NCBI GenBank assembly: GCA_034440155.1 | Contig: JAWXBN010000120.1 | Location: 1 to 41,461, forward strand | Reading direction: 5' to 3' | DNA from: Verrucomicrobiota bacterium | GTDB taxonomy: Bacteria; Verrucomicrobiota; Verrucomicrobiia; JAWXBN01 | DNA: 41,461 nucleotides | Made by a program: the position numbers and the translations under genes | Notes under the pieces: model-generated | Seen by the model: only the letters and a program-made list of their open reading frames with translations | Database searches by the model: none | What the model was told of the DNA's origin: nothing | In this document: one piece after another, positions 34,501 to 41,461 of the stretch | Layout of the letters: every line of letters starts with the position of its first letter | Numbering within the stretch: position 1 is the first letter of the stretch

Positions 34501-36312
34501 TCAGGGAGTGGCCGCAGGATATTTTGTTTTTAAGTCATATTCTAATGCCTGTAGGGCATCGACAAAAGCGGGGAATTTTACCTTGGTACTGGCACTTCTG
34601 ATTTCAGACAATACAGTTTGTGCAGAATCGGCATCAGAGACTGCCGCAGCCTTTTTCTTGATTGAATCAAAGAGGGTGGAATCTGCTTCAAATTTTTTGC
34701 CGTAACTATCGATCTCTTTCATCCAGCCCTCATTCACCGGAAAAGTACGGGACAATTTAAAAAGCTCCAGAGCCCTGTCGTAATTTGATACAGCCAGCGC
34801 CTTCATCGCCAGATAATAGGCGCTCATGTGTGCGATATCCTTATTCTGTTGGAGTATCCAGTTATTCTCGTCCTGGACCGGACGCCGCGTGGTCACTGCC
34901 TTAATCATTTCCCTCGTCAGGTTTGGCATGGTGACTTTTGAGGGAAGGGTCGCCTCGTTGCCGGCATTATACGTTTTGATCAGGGCATCCACTTTGGATT
35001 GATCGGCCAAGCCATAACCAGCAGCCATCATCTGGAGTGGTATCCACTGGGAAATGGGATTAGCCGGATCAACGGGTAATTGGGCCTGTAATCGTCCAAG
35101 CTCCTCCAAAGCCTCGGCAAATTGCCCTTCGGAAAGATATTGATTCGATTTATCCCAGGTTTCCTGTTGTTCGGCATTTATTTTACTCTGCGTCACCATC
35201 AAGGGTTTGACCTCACTTGTCGGGGATTCAATTCCGAAAAGTTTTTTATAATTCAACCCGACAAAAGCAATCAACCCGACCACAATAACAAACATTCCGA
35301 TAACCCCCCATAATATATAAGGATTTTTATCGAGTTCGTCGTTTAATTTAAAATCTGCTTTGACAGTCGCCAAGGGATTTTGGAAACGGTGCTCGATTTG
35401 TTCCCGTGCGTAGTTCAAGTGCTGGATGAGCTCGTCGTAACTATTATAACGTTCATACGAGTTTTTATTGAGCATTTTATTGATCACATAAGCCGTCTCG
35501 TCAGCTACATGCGGGGCGAAAGCGTGTAAAGACACTGCTTGGGATTTCATATGCTTCGAGACGATCTCCGCAGCATCCTCCCCTTCAAAAGGAGGACGAC
35601 CTGCGATAGCATGGAAAAGTGTCGCCCCTAAACTATAGATATCACTGCGGAAATCCTCTTGTCCCCCGCTGAGTTTTTCCGGGGATATGTAATAGGGTGT
35701 ACCCCAAATCTCCTGGGAAGTATTCCCCCCCACGACTGTGGCCAGACCGAAATCCACGAGCTTTGCCTGCATGTGATCGTCGAAAAGAATATTCCCCGGT
35801 TTAATATCCCGGTGGATCAAGCCTTTCTCAAATGCCGCCTGCAAGCCCGATGCAATTTGCGCGCCGATCAGGAGGACATCTATCTCAGTGATCCGCCCTT
35901 CCTTATCGATCCTCTCGTCCAGATTACCTTTTTCCATGAGCTCCATGGCTAGGTAATATTGCCCCTCATCCTCACCGAATGAATAAATCTGCACCACATA
36001 CGGGTGGGTCACCATGGCTGCCGCCCGTGCTTCACGGGCAAAATTCGTAATAAACTGCTGGTCAGTAGCCAGCTCCACCTTGAGGAGCTTTACCGCGACC
36101 ACACGCTGTAATGATGTATCTACGGCACGATAGACCGTTCCTTGTCCACCTGCTCCGATAATGGAAATGATTTTATAGTTGGCGATGATTAAAGGTACGA
36201 GGTTTTCGTGGTTACAAATCGGACAGGCCACCCGGCAAAGGGGTTCGATCCCTTCCACCGACAGCAAGGTATTACACTGGATACAATTTATTTCAGTAAC
36301 GTGTTGCGCCAT
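34501..36312 (-). CDS. Membrane-anchored Ser/Thr protein kinase with zinc ribbon
   Basis: A 603-residue kinase. An N-terminal zinc ribbon (Cys10, Cys13, Cys30, Cys33) precedes the kinase domain (46-~310): GAGGQGTVY glycine loop, Lys75 in VAVKLLK, HRDIKPGN with Asp169, LVDFGLA and the GTPYYISPE activation segment. One membrane helix follows (~325-345, LWGVIGMFVIVVGLIAFVGL). The outer ~250 residues are helical with repeated Leu/Ala patterns suggestive of TPR-like folding (YLSEGQFAEALEEL, YDRALELF). It phosphorylates proteins in response to a signal sensed outside; the target is unknown. It is divergent from the pseudouridine synthase gene by 56 bp. Confidence 0.93.
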   Translation of the reverse strand: MAQHVTEINCIQCNTLLSVEGIEPLCRVACPICNHENLVPLIIANYKIISIIGAGGQGTVYRAVDTSLQRVVAVKLLKVELATDQQFITNFAREARAAAMVTHPYVVQIYSFGEDEGQYYLAMELMEKGNLDERIDKEGRITEIDVLLIGAQIASGLQAAFEKGLIHRDIKPGNILFDDHMQAKLVDFGLATVVGGNTSQEIWGTPYYISPEKLSGGQEDFRSDIYSLGATLFHAIAGRPPFEGEDAAEIVSKHMKSQAVSLHAFAPHVADETAYVINKMLNKNSYERYNSYDELIQHLNYAREQIEHRFQNPLATVKADFKLNDELDKNPYILWGVIGMFVIVVGLIAFVGLNYKKLFGIESPTSEVKPLMVTQSKINAEQQETWDKSNQYLSEGQFAEALEELGRLQAQLPVDPANPISQWIPLQMMAAGYGLADQSKVDALIKTYNAGNEATLPSKVTMPNLTREMIKAVTTRRPVQDENNWILQQNKDIAHMSAYYLAMKALAVSNYDRALELFKLSRTFPVNEGWMKEIDSYGKKFEADSTLFDSIKKKAAAVSDADSAQTVLSEIRSASTKVKFPAFVDALQALEYDLKTKYPAATP

Positions 36313-36368
36313 GTAGGAAATAAGCTAACAATTGCACCTGTGTCGTACAATCATCTATTTGGAGAAAA

Positions 36369-37286
36369 GTGAAGATATTCGAAATCATCGTCGAGCAAGG
36401 CCAAGGGGGGCAAAGAATGGATATCTTCTTACCTTCGAAAATCCCCTATTCCCGTTCATTTCTCCAGAAATGTATCAAACAGGGTTTGGTCACGATCAAT
36501 GACAAACCCTGCACGGCCAGCCGGATGCTCTCCACGGGAGACCGTGTCTGCACAAAAATCCCTGATCCCACGCCCCTTTCTATCCAGGCGGAGGTTATCC
36601 CCCTGGAGATCCTCTATGAAGACTCTGATTTGATCGTGATTAACAAAGCCTCCGGCATGGTGGTCCATCCGGGTGCGGGAAATTGGGAACACACCTTGGT
36701 AAACGCCCTGCTGGCCCATTGCGGAAAATCATTATCCGGAATCGGGGGAGTCGAAAGACCGGGCATCGTCCACCGGCTCGATAAAGACACCAGCGGCTGC
36801 CTGATCGTGGCCAAAAACGATCTGGCCCATCAAAACCTGGTCAAGGCCTTCCAATCCCGGAGCCTCGAAAAAGTTTACCGTGTCTTGGTCTGGGGCCGGG
36901 TAAATCCTGACCGTTTCGATATTGACCTGCCCATCGGACGGCATCCGAATAACCGCCAGAAAATGGCGATCGCCCAATCCGGCGGTAAGAACGCCCTCAC
37001 CCACGTCTCTGTCCTGAAAAGATTCACCCATTATTCCTACTTGGAGTGCCGGATATCGACGGGGCGCACCCATCAGATCAGAGTCCACCTGTCATCACAA
37101 TCCCACCCGGTCCTGGGCGATAAGCTCTACGGGAAAGCCAAGCTGAATAATCCTTATGCAAATCCCGACAGGCAAATGCTTCACGCTTTCCGGCTAGCTT
37201 TTGACCATCCACGCACCGGAAAAAAGCTGGAATTTATCGCTCCACTGCCGGGAGATTTTTTGACTATATTAGGCGACTTGTCATGA
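36369..37286 (+). CDS. rluD: RluA/RluD-family pseudouridine synthase
   Basis: A 305-residue rRNA or tRNA uridine-to-pseudouridine isomerase. The N-terminal S4 domain (MDIFLPSKIPYSRSFLQKCIKQG) binds RNA. The catalytic domain has VHRLDKDTSGCLIVAKN, whose Asp is the nucleophile, plus GRTHQIRVH. The start is a GTG with GGAG five bases upstream, one of the few clear ribosome-binding sites here. The stop overlaps the next start by 4 nt (ATGA), so it is coupled to the uracil-DNA glycosylase. RluD is the likeliest identity; RluC-type specificity cannot be excluded. Confidence 0.9.
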   Translation: MKIFEIIVEQGQGGQRMDIFLPSKIPYSRSFLQKCIKQGLVTINDKPCTASRMLSTGDRVCTKIPDPTPLSIQAEVIPLEILYEDSDLIVINKASGMVVHPGAGNWEHTLVNALLAHCGKSLSGIGGVERPGIVHRLDKDTSGCLIVAKNDLAHQNLVKAFQSRSLEKVYRVLVWGRVNPDRFDIDLPIGRHPNNRQKMAIAQSGGKNALTHVSVLKRFTHYSYLECRISTGRTHQIRVHLSSQSHPVLGDKLYGKAKLNNPYANPDRQMLHAFRLAFDHPRTGKKLEFIAPLPGDFLTILGDLS

Positions 37287-38212
37287 GCGAACCTTTCTCC
37301 CGCGGTGTCGATGCCGTCATTGATTATTTGCAGAAACTCAAAAACGAAGGTGAAACACATGTGGAAGTCTCGCGTGCGACGCTGAAATCCCTTTCCCTCG
37401 CCCCGGCAGCTCCGGCGCCTGCCTCAGGCACACCCTCCGCCCTCCCTGTGGACACCACGCGTCCGGAGTTAAAAACCAGCATCACCCCTCCTTCCCTTTC
37501 AAAGACAACAGCGGGCACTGCCCCGACTCCGAAATCACCGGAGCCCGCCGAAACATTTGGCCCCATACTTCCCCCGGGTGAAAAGGAAATCGAATTCGAA
37601 AAATTAAAACAACGGGTTTTGAGTTGCCAAATCTGCCCGCACCTAGCCAGAAGCCGTAAACAGGCTGTATTCGGTACCGGCACGATCCATGCGGCACTCA
37701 TGTTCGTCGGCGAAGCCCCCGGGGCCGATGAGGATGAACAAGGGGAGCCCTTCGTTGGCCGGGCGGGACACTTACTCACTAAAATGATCCAGGCCATGGG
37801 CCTCCAGAGGGATGACATTTATATCGGCAATATCCTCAAATGCCGTCCCGACATGCCGGCAGGGTCGACAGGGAATCGCCCGCCCACCGTCGATGAAATC
37901 GCGAACTGCCGTCCGTATATCCTTTCCCAAATCGACATCATCCGGCCAAAGGCACTTGTCGCCTTGGGTTCATCCGCCGTCAAAGGACTCTTGGGCCTGG
38001 ACACCGGGATAGGCAAATTGCGCGGGAAATGGCTGGATTTCCGGGGTATTCCTACCATGCCCACCTATCACCCGAGTTATTTGCTCAGGAAAGCGGGACC
38101 TTCAGGAATTGCCGAAAAAAGAAAAGCTTGGGAGGATCTCATGATTGTCATGGAAAAGCTCGAAATGCCCATTTCCGAAAAACAAAAAAATTACTTTTTA
38201 AACGCCCTTTAG
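37283..38212 (+). CDS. Uracil-DNA glycosylase, family 4 type (Fe-S)
   Basis: A 309-residue enzyme. The N-terminal ~95 residues are a Pro/Ala/Thr-rich linker. The core has CQICPHL with two cysteines, FVGEAPGADEDEQGEPFVG (active-site loop), NILKCRPDM and ANCRPY with two more cysteines, and THHP-like YHPSYLLR. The four cysteines would hold a 4Fe-4S cluster. It removes uracil from DNA as the first step of base excision repair. It is coupled to the upstream pseudouridine synthase gene and is followed by ybgC after 11 bp. Confidence 0.9.
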   Translation: MSEPFSRGVDAVIDYLQKLKNEGETHVEVSRATLKSLSLAPAAPAPASGTPSALPVDTTRPELKTSITPPSLSKTTAGTAPTPKSPEPAETFGPILPPGEKEIEFEKLKQRVLSCQICPHLARSRKQAVFGTGTIHAALMFVGEAPGADEDEQGEPFVGRAGHLLTKMIQAMGLQRDDIYIGNILKCRPDMPAGSTGNRPPTVDEIANCRPYILSQIDIIRPKALVALGSSAVKGLLGLDTGIGKLRGKWLDFRGIPTMPTYHPSYLLRKAGPSGIAEKRKAWEDLMIVMEKLEMPISEKQKNYFLNAL

Positions 38213-38223
38213 CCCAAACCCCT

Positions 38224-38643
38224 ATGGACTCCTCAAACACCCTCTACAATGGCCTGATCGAAGTCATGTTCTACGACACTGACGCCGGGGGGGTCGTGCA
38301 TAATATCGCTTACCTACGTTTTGTGGAATATGCGCGCACAAAACTCGCCGCCCAGCTGGGCCACGATATCAAGACATGTGCCGAAGAAAATATTTTCGCC
38401 GTCGTCGTGCGCACGGAAATCGACTACATCAAACCGGCTAAACTCGGCGAATCCCTCACCATTACCTCGACACTCTCGGGCGCCGACCGTGTCCGTTTCT
38501 ACATCACCACAGAGATTTTCAGACCTACCGACGGGAAAAAAATCATCCGTTGTTATCAAACCCTGGCCCTCTTGAAAATGCCTGAGGGTAAAGTCCTGCC
38601 GGCACCGAAAGATTGGGTCGGATTCTTTAGCCCAAAGGAATAA
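38224..38643 (+). CDS. ybgC: Acyl-CoA thioesterase of the YbgC/4HBT family
   Basis: A 139-residue hotdog protein. The active-site segment is FYDTDAGGVVHNIAYLRFVEYARTKL, with the conserved Asp of DTD, and TEIDYIKPAKLGE and RCYQTLALL complete the fold. It hydrolyses short acyl-CoAs, often alongside the Tol-Pal system, though no tol genes are adjacent. The ATG at 38224 is the family start; the open frame extends upstream into the glycosylase gene but is not homologous there. It is the better-conserved relative of the fused hotdog domain at 24822-25217. Confidence 0.9.
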   Translation: MDSSNTLYNGLIEVMFYDTDAGGVVHNIAYLRFVEYARTKLAAQLGHDIKTCAEENIFAVVVRTEIDYIKPAKLGESLTITSTLSGADRVRFYITTEIFRPTDGKKIIRCYQTLALLKMPEGKVLPAPKDWVGFFSPKE

Positions 38644-38649
38644 CCGGAT

Positions 38650-38658
38650 CCCCCCCCC
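38650..38658 (+). repeat. C9 homopolymer tract before a start codon
   Basis: Nine C followed by one T directly before the ATG of the TPR gene at 38660. Together with the C11 tract at the histidine kinase start, this is the second long poly-C run at a start codon in the window. Confidence 0.85.
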
Positions 38659-38659
38659 T

Positions 38660-39166
38660 ATGGACCCCCTTTCATTTGAAACTCAAAAATATGTCCAAAG
38701 CGCGCTCGGTTACCATGAGCTCGGACTCCACGAAGACAGCTTGGCCGAGCTCGATCAGGTAAATGCCCTCGAGCAAAAAACCACGGGACTGATCCTTTTC
38801 CGGGCGCAGATCCTAAATGCCCTCGGTGAATATCCCCGGTCTGTCGAGCACCTGCGCCAATACGCAGCAAATTGCGCGGACTCGCAGGAATACCCTATTT
38901 TACTGGCTTACGCGACCCGTCGGGCACACTCCTTGGAGGAAGCCAAAAGGATCCTCGAAGATTCCCTCACCCGGTTTTCTAAGGAACCCCTCATCCATTA
39001 TAACCTCGCCTGTTACCAAGCGCAGCTGGGACAATTTGCCGAATCAATCACACTCTTGGAGTCCGCGATTGACCTCGATCCACAATACCGTGGCCTCGCC
39101 CAAAAAGACCCCGACTTCCTCCCGCTTAAAAACGAAACCGATTACCTTAATCTCATGGGCGATTAA
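38660..39166 (+). CDS. TPR-containing protein
   Basis: A 168-residue all-helical protein with several tetratricopeptide-like repeats: YHELGLHEDSLAELDQ, FRAQILNALGEYPRSVEHL, and YNLACYQAQLGQFAESITLLESAIDLDP. Similar short TPR proteins occur widely as binding scaffolds. There is no signal peptide. The start codon is preceded directly by a C9 tract, with no ribosome-binding site. It is the last gene of the run that begins with the pseudouridine synthase, and converges on the TraB-type gene. Confidence 0.85.
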   Translation: MDPLSFETQKYVQSALGYHELGLHEDSLAELDQVNALEQKTTGLILFRAQILNALGEYPRSVEHLRQYAANCADSQEYPILLAYATRRAHSLEEAKRILEDSLTRFSKEPLIHYNLACYQAQLGQFAESITLLESAIDLDPQYRGLAQKDPDFLPLKNETDYLNLMGD

Positions 39167-39185
39167 CGGGCGCAATTTGTTTGGG

Positions 39186-40133
39186 CTAATTCAACTTCCA
39201 GGCATTCACCCAGACTTTACCCGTTTCTTTGGCTTTGAAATCTTTGATCAAGCTTTCCTGGATACCGGGCAAATGCATCGCCCCATAAAAAACGGCGATA
39301 TTCTTTTTCCCGGACTTTAAGGCAGTTTCAATCGCTTCGACCACCTTCTGATTTCTTTCCTCCAGAATAATCCTGAAATACTCGCGCCTTTTTTTCGCGA
39401 CATCATCCTCACCGGCCAAGGCCGCATCTAGGTCCATACGGATAATCATTTCGGCCATGAGATTCTTGATGATATTGCGGGTCACGGAGGACTCTTCCTT
39501 ACCGGACTTTACTCCTCTGACAAATCCTTGGAGCATCGGGATCACCGGGCGGATGAATTGTTCCTCAGGCAAAAGGTAATCCACCCCGGCCGTGTCGAGG
39601 TGTTTTTCAAGCTCTTGATAACTCATATCCGGATAAACAAAGTTTCGCTTCCGGAAATCAATTTCATCCATCTGCCCTTTGAGGCCGAGTCCCGTGGCAA
39701 GTGCGTCATACAAATCATGGACCTCCTCGACGCTCGCCCGCTTGGACTCCTGCTGGGCAAGGAGATTTGCCGGAAAGGGCGGAGTCCGGAGTGAGCGTGT
39801 CCCGTATTTATCACCCGCCCCGATTCCTTCCATTAATACAGCATCATACTTTTCAAAGCTTTTTTGTAAAAAGCTGTAGAACTCAGGATCAGCAATATGC
39901 ACCGCCGCATAAAATGTGATACGGGCTTTGTATTCGTGAATCTCATACTCCGTGACGGACATTTGCAGGTGACGGCGACCTCCCTCGGTCGCGATCCGCA
40001 TAAAATTCATTTGGGGTGCGGCGAGTTTACTCGTCCCATCTGTCGGAGCGGCGTCTGTGCCGGCACCATTCACAGGGGCACAAACCATTAAAAGTGTCAG
40101 GACCAGTCCGAGTCGATTCAAATTCTTTAACAT
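39186..40133 (-). CDS. Secreted TraB/GumN (TIKI-type) family protein
   Basis: A 315-residue protein with a signal peptide (MLKNLNRLGLVLTLLMVCAPVNGA). The mature part shows the TraB/TIKI pattern: an early His in AAVHIADPEFY, DAVLMEG, the central ERNQKVVEAIETALKSG segment and the closing VFYGAMHLPGI with the second conserved His. Family members are metal-dependent peptidases or related factors; TraB and GumN functions differ and the substrate here is unknown. It acts outside the cytoplasm. Upstream is only the lipoate-ligase-like gene, ending 29 bp away on the same strand. Confidence 0.78.
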   Translation of the reverse strand: MLKNLNRLGLVLTLLMVCAPVNGAGTDAAPTDGTSKLAAPQMNFMRIATEGGRRHLQMSVTEYEIHEYKARITFYAAVHIADPEFYSFLQKSFEKYDAVLMEGIGAGDKYGTRSLRTPPFPANLLAQQESKRASVEEVHDLYDALATGLGLKGQMDEIDFRKRNFVYPDMSYQELEKHLDTAGVDYLLPEEQFIRPVIPMLQGFVRGVKSGKEESSVTRNIIKNLMAEMIIRMDLDAALAGEDDVAKKRREYFRIILEERNQKVVEAIETALKSGKKNIAVFYGAMHLPGIQESLIKDFKAKETGKVWVNAWKLN

Positions 40134-40162
40134 AGGATTATCTTACACCATGTATCATGATT

Positions 40163-40825
40163 TTAAAATTTATCATTCCAAGCAGGATTCGCATACCGCG
40201 ATTTTTCCAAATCCTGTACCATCGATTTTTCGGCGGGTGTCAGTGAGGAATCTCTGATCTCCAGACTAAAACGCCGCGCAATTTGTTTCGACAAGGCAAG
40301 GGCCAGACTCATCCTCTCCCCGGCAAAATGCACACTCCCCTGATGGAGGAACCCTTTTGATGTCCTCTTCTGGGCGCCCCCCGCTATTTTCACACCACCG
40401 GCTAATACATCATACTTCTCATATCCGACAAAACATTCCCCCGTGCCACCTTTCACACAACAATCGGCCAGCACACATTTCACCCCCACCTCCTCCAGAG
40501 CACACCTGAGGCAATCATGGATCCCCTCGTAAGCCTCTTCCGCACTAGTCCGGGCAAAATCATGCGCCACCGGAAAAACCACAGAAAAGGTGAAGTCATC
40601 CCCGTGGCTGACGATGCCCCCGCCTGAACTGCGCCTGACAAAATCAACGCCGGGGGGGACTTGGGCTTTTTTACTGAAATAACCGATACTCACACATTTT
40701 TGGTCCCATTCGTAGGCCCGTAGGACTGGCTGGAGGGCCTGACTCAGTAAAGCCTCATCTACCGCCATATTAGTGGCGTGCGACTGTGGCCCATCGAGAA
40801 TCAAACGGAGGACGGGCGGCAGCAT
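40163..40825 (-). CDS. Lipoate-protein ligase A / octanoyltransferase-like enzyme
   Basis: A 220-residue member of the biotin/lipoate ligase fold. RRSSGGGIVSHGDDFTFS is the nucleotide/acyl-binding loop, and GGVKIAGGAQKRTSKGFLHQGS carries the conserved lysine and lipoyl-chain pocket. A cysteine in GECFVGYEKY just ahead may be the acyl-accepting residue of LipM-type octanoyltransferases, so ligase and octanoyltransferase remain both possible. It attaches lipoyl or octanoyl groups to 2-oxoacid dehydrogenase or GcvH domains. It is 7 bp downstream of the receiver-like gene on the same strand. Confidence 0.78.
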   Translation of the reverse strand: MLPPVLRLILDGPQSHATNMAVDEALLSQALQPVLRAYEWDQKCVSIGYFSKKAQVPPGVDFVRRSSGGGIVSHGDDFTFSVVFPVAHDFARTSAEEAYEGIHDCLRCALEEVGVKCVLADCCVKGGTGECFVGYEKYDVLAGGVKIAGGAQKRTSKGFLHQGSVHFAGERMSLALALSKQIARRFSLEIRDSSLTPAEKSMVQDLEKSRYANPAWNDKF

Positions 40826-40832
40826 GGAGTCT

Positions 40833-41336
40833 TTATCGTTTTTCTTTTAATACTGCCGCGTAAGACTGGTAGAACTCCTCTTGCTCGATCAAGGCCCGTT
40901 TAATCAGGGTCTGGAACTGGGGCAAATCACCCGAAAACACGGTGAGATTTACACTAAAAATAAACCCGCTCATCCGGTCGGCTGAGGAAATCGAATCCCC
41001 GACAAGGACAATCATTTGATTACGCCTTTGGCTCATGGGCATTTTCTGGAAAACTTTCAGGATCTGGTTATCTTCAAGATTCGCCCCGGTGAAATTCTCC
41101 GCGATCACCACCACATTATAAGTTTGGCTTTGGATTTTATTAATAATGTCTTCAATAAAGACTCCCGTGTGGATTTTAAAGCCCAGATCAGTGAGTGCCC
41201 CGAGGATGACATTCTGCCACTCCATATTATCCATGCAGACAAGGGCGGATTTATCGTTGATATCGAAAAACTGGGGTTGGGCTGTGGATGCGTCTAACAC
41301 GGGGGACAAGCTAACACTTCCCACCTCCTTGAACAA
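40833..41336 (-). CDS. Degenerate receiver-domain-like protein
   Basis: A 167-residue alpha/beta protein resembling a response-regulator receiver. The strand that normally ends in the phospho-acceptor Asp reads NVVVIAENF, and later strands (MIVLVGDS, NLTVFSG) keep the fold. With no Asp at that place it is probably a pseudo-receiver that is not phosphorylated. The annotated start is a TTG at 41336; a strong AAGGAGGTG lies a few codons inside, but no in-frame start follows it at good spacing, so the N-terminus is uncertain. It precedes the lipoate-ligase-like gene by 7 bp. Confidence 0.6.
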   Translation of the reverse strand: MFKEVGSVSLSPVLDASTAQPQFFDINDKSALVCMDNMEWQNVILGALTDLGFKIHTGVFIEDIINKIQSQTYNVVVIAENFTGANLEDNQILKVFQKMPMSQRRNQMIVLVGDSISSADRMSGFIFSVNLTVFSGDLPQFQTLIKRALIEQEEFYQSYAAVLKEKR

Positions 41337-41381
41337 GTCGAAATAATGAAGAATTCGCCCCCGCGAATTGCCTCATAAGTT

Positions 41382-41461
41382 ATGACACCGGGGAGAGGGA
41401 AGGTGGGCGGGGTCAAAAAGAACGTTGACTCAAAAGAAATGACACCGGAACAAAGGAGTCA
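41382..41461. repeat. Short repeats at the right edge
   Basis: ATGACACCGG occurs at 41382-41391 and 41439-41448, and TGACTC (41426) faces GAGTCA (41456) as a 6-bp inverted pair. It may be the beginning of an insertion sequence or repeat that continues beyond the window; no transposase is visible. Confidence 0.3.

Larger units (their letters stand above)
1905..38875. repeat. Dispersed 9-mer GCAAWTTGC (at least 25 exact copies)
   Basis: Exact copies begin at 1905, 2013, 4682, 8978, 9091, 10540, 11356, 11639, 11797, 12296, 13027, 13474, 20077, 21966, 22434, 25471, 26919, 27936, 28271, 28333, 30734, 35117, 35852, 38013 and 38867. Thirteen read GCAAATTGC and twelve GCAATTTGC on the plus strand, so there is no strand bias. 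Three lie between genes (12296, 21966, 30734); the rest are in genes, in all three codon phases. About 0.3 would be expected by chance in 41.5 kb. There is no shared flank beyond the 9 bp. Confidence 0.9.

Noticed and set aside
1-41461. tRNA or rRNA genes
   Set aside because: I looked through the intergenic stretches for T-arm and acceptor patterns and saw none; a covariance search could still find one.

Overview
The window is about 41.5 kb of bacterial chromosome. It is moderately GC-rich and densely coding, with many genes abutting or overlapping by 4 nt. It carries a PHP-containing DnaE, a PEP-CTERM secreted protein, a zinc-ribbon Ser/Thr kinase, a GbsR-type regulator paired with a NusG paralogue, few Shine-Dalgarno sequences and no tRNA or rRNA genes. 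Together these best fit a member of Verrucomicrobiota or a related PVC lineage. That assignment rests on gene content, not on a search.

Layout. (1) 1-5310: end of an unrecognised gene, an alpha/beta hydrolase, and dnaE converging on it. (2) 5311-10123: rpsU with a structured leader and a strong terminator, then a tightly packed run of a TIM-barrel epimerase-like protein, a YbhN/MprF-type membrane protein, CCA-adding enzyme and an EamA transporter. (3) 10124-14460: an accessory stretch, AT-rich in its second half, with a NERD-helicase fusion, an HNH endonuclease, an orphan 148-aa protein and a VapBC-type toxin-antitoxin pair. (4) 14463-20438: a hybrid histidine kinase with a C11 tract beside its start codon, an internally deleted beta-carbonic anhydrase and RecQ. 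(5) 20439-22326: a PEP-CTERM gene between two non-coding blocks of repeated, hairpin-forming DNA. (6) 22327-30677: GDP-fucose synthase, a membrane transporter-like protein fused to a hotdog thioesterase-like domain, a lipid-linked-sugar glycosyltransferase, photolyase, and an AraC regulator divergent from a fatty acid desaturase. (7) 30749-36312: TPR protein, glyoxalase, beta-CASP nuclease, GbsR/NusG regulatory pair, a membrane protein and the Ser/Thr kinase. (8) 36369-41336: RluD-type pseudouridine synthase, uracil-DNA glycosylase, YbgC thioesterase, TPR protein, TraB/GumN-type secreted protein, lipoate ligase/octanoyltransferase-like protein and a degenerate receiver-domain protein.

How the genes relate. 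DNA replication and repair is well represented (DnaE, RecQ, photolyase, UDG). The envelope and exopolysaccharide theme (PEP-CTERM protein, GDP-fucose synthase, GT39-like enzyme, GbsR/NusG) suggests surface glycan production; no exosortase lies in the window.

The most striking signal is not a gene. The near-palindromic 9-mer GCAAWTTGC occurs at least 25 times, about 80 times the chance expectation. It is spread over genes and intergenic DNA, in both orientations and in all three codon phases. This looks like a DNA-level signal such as an uptake sequence, a methylation site or a chromosome-organising site. The transporter-hotdog fusion, the poly-C tracts at two start codons and the structured repeats around the PEP-CTERM gene are secondary leads.
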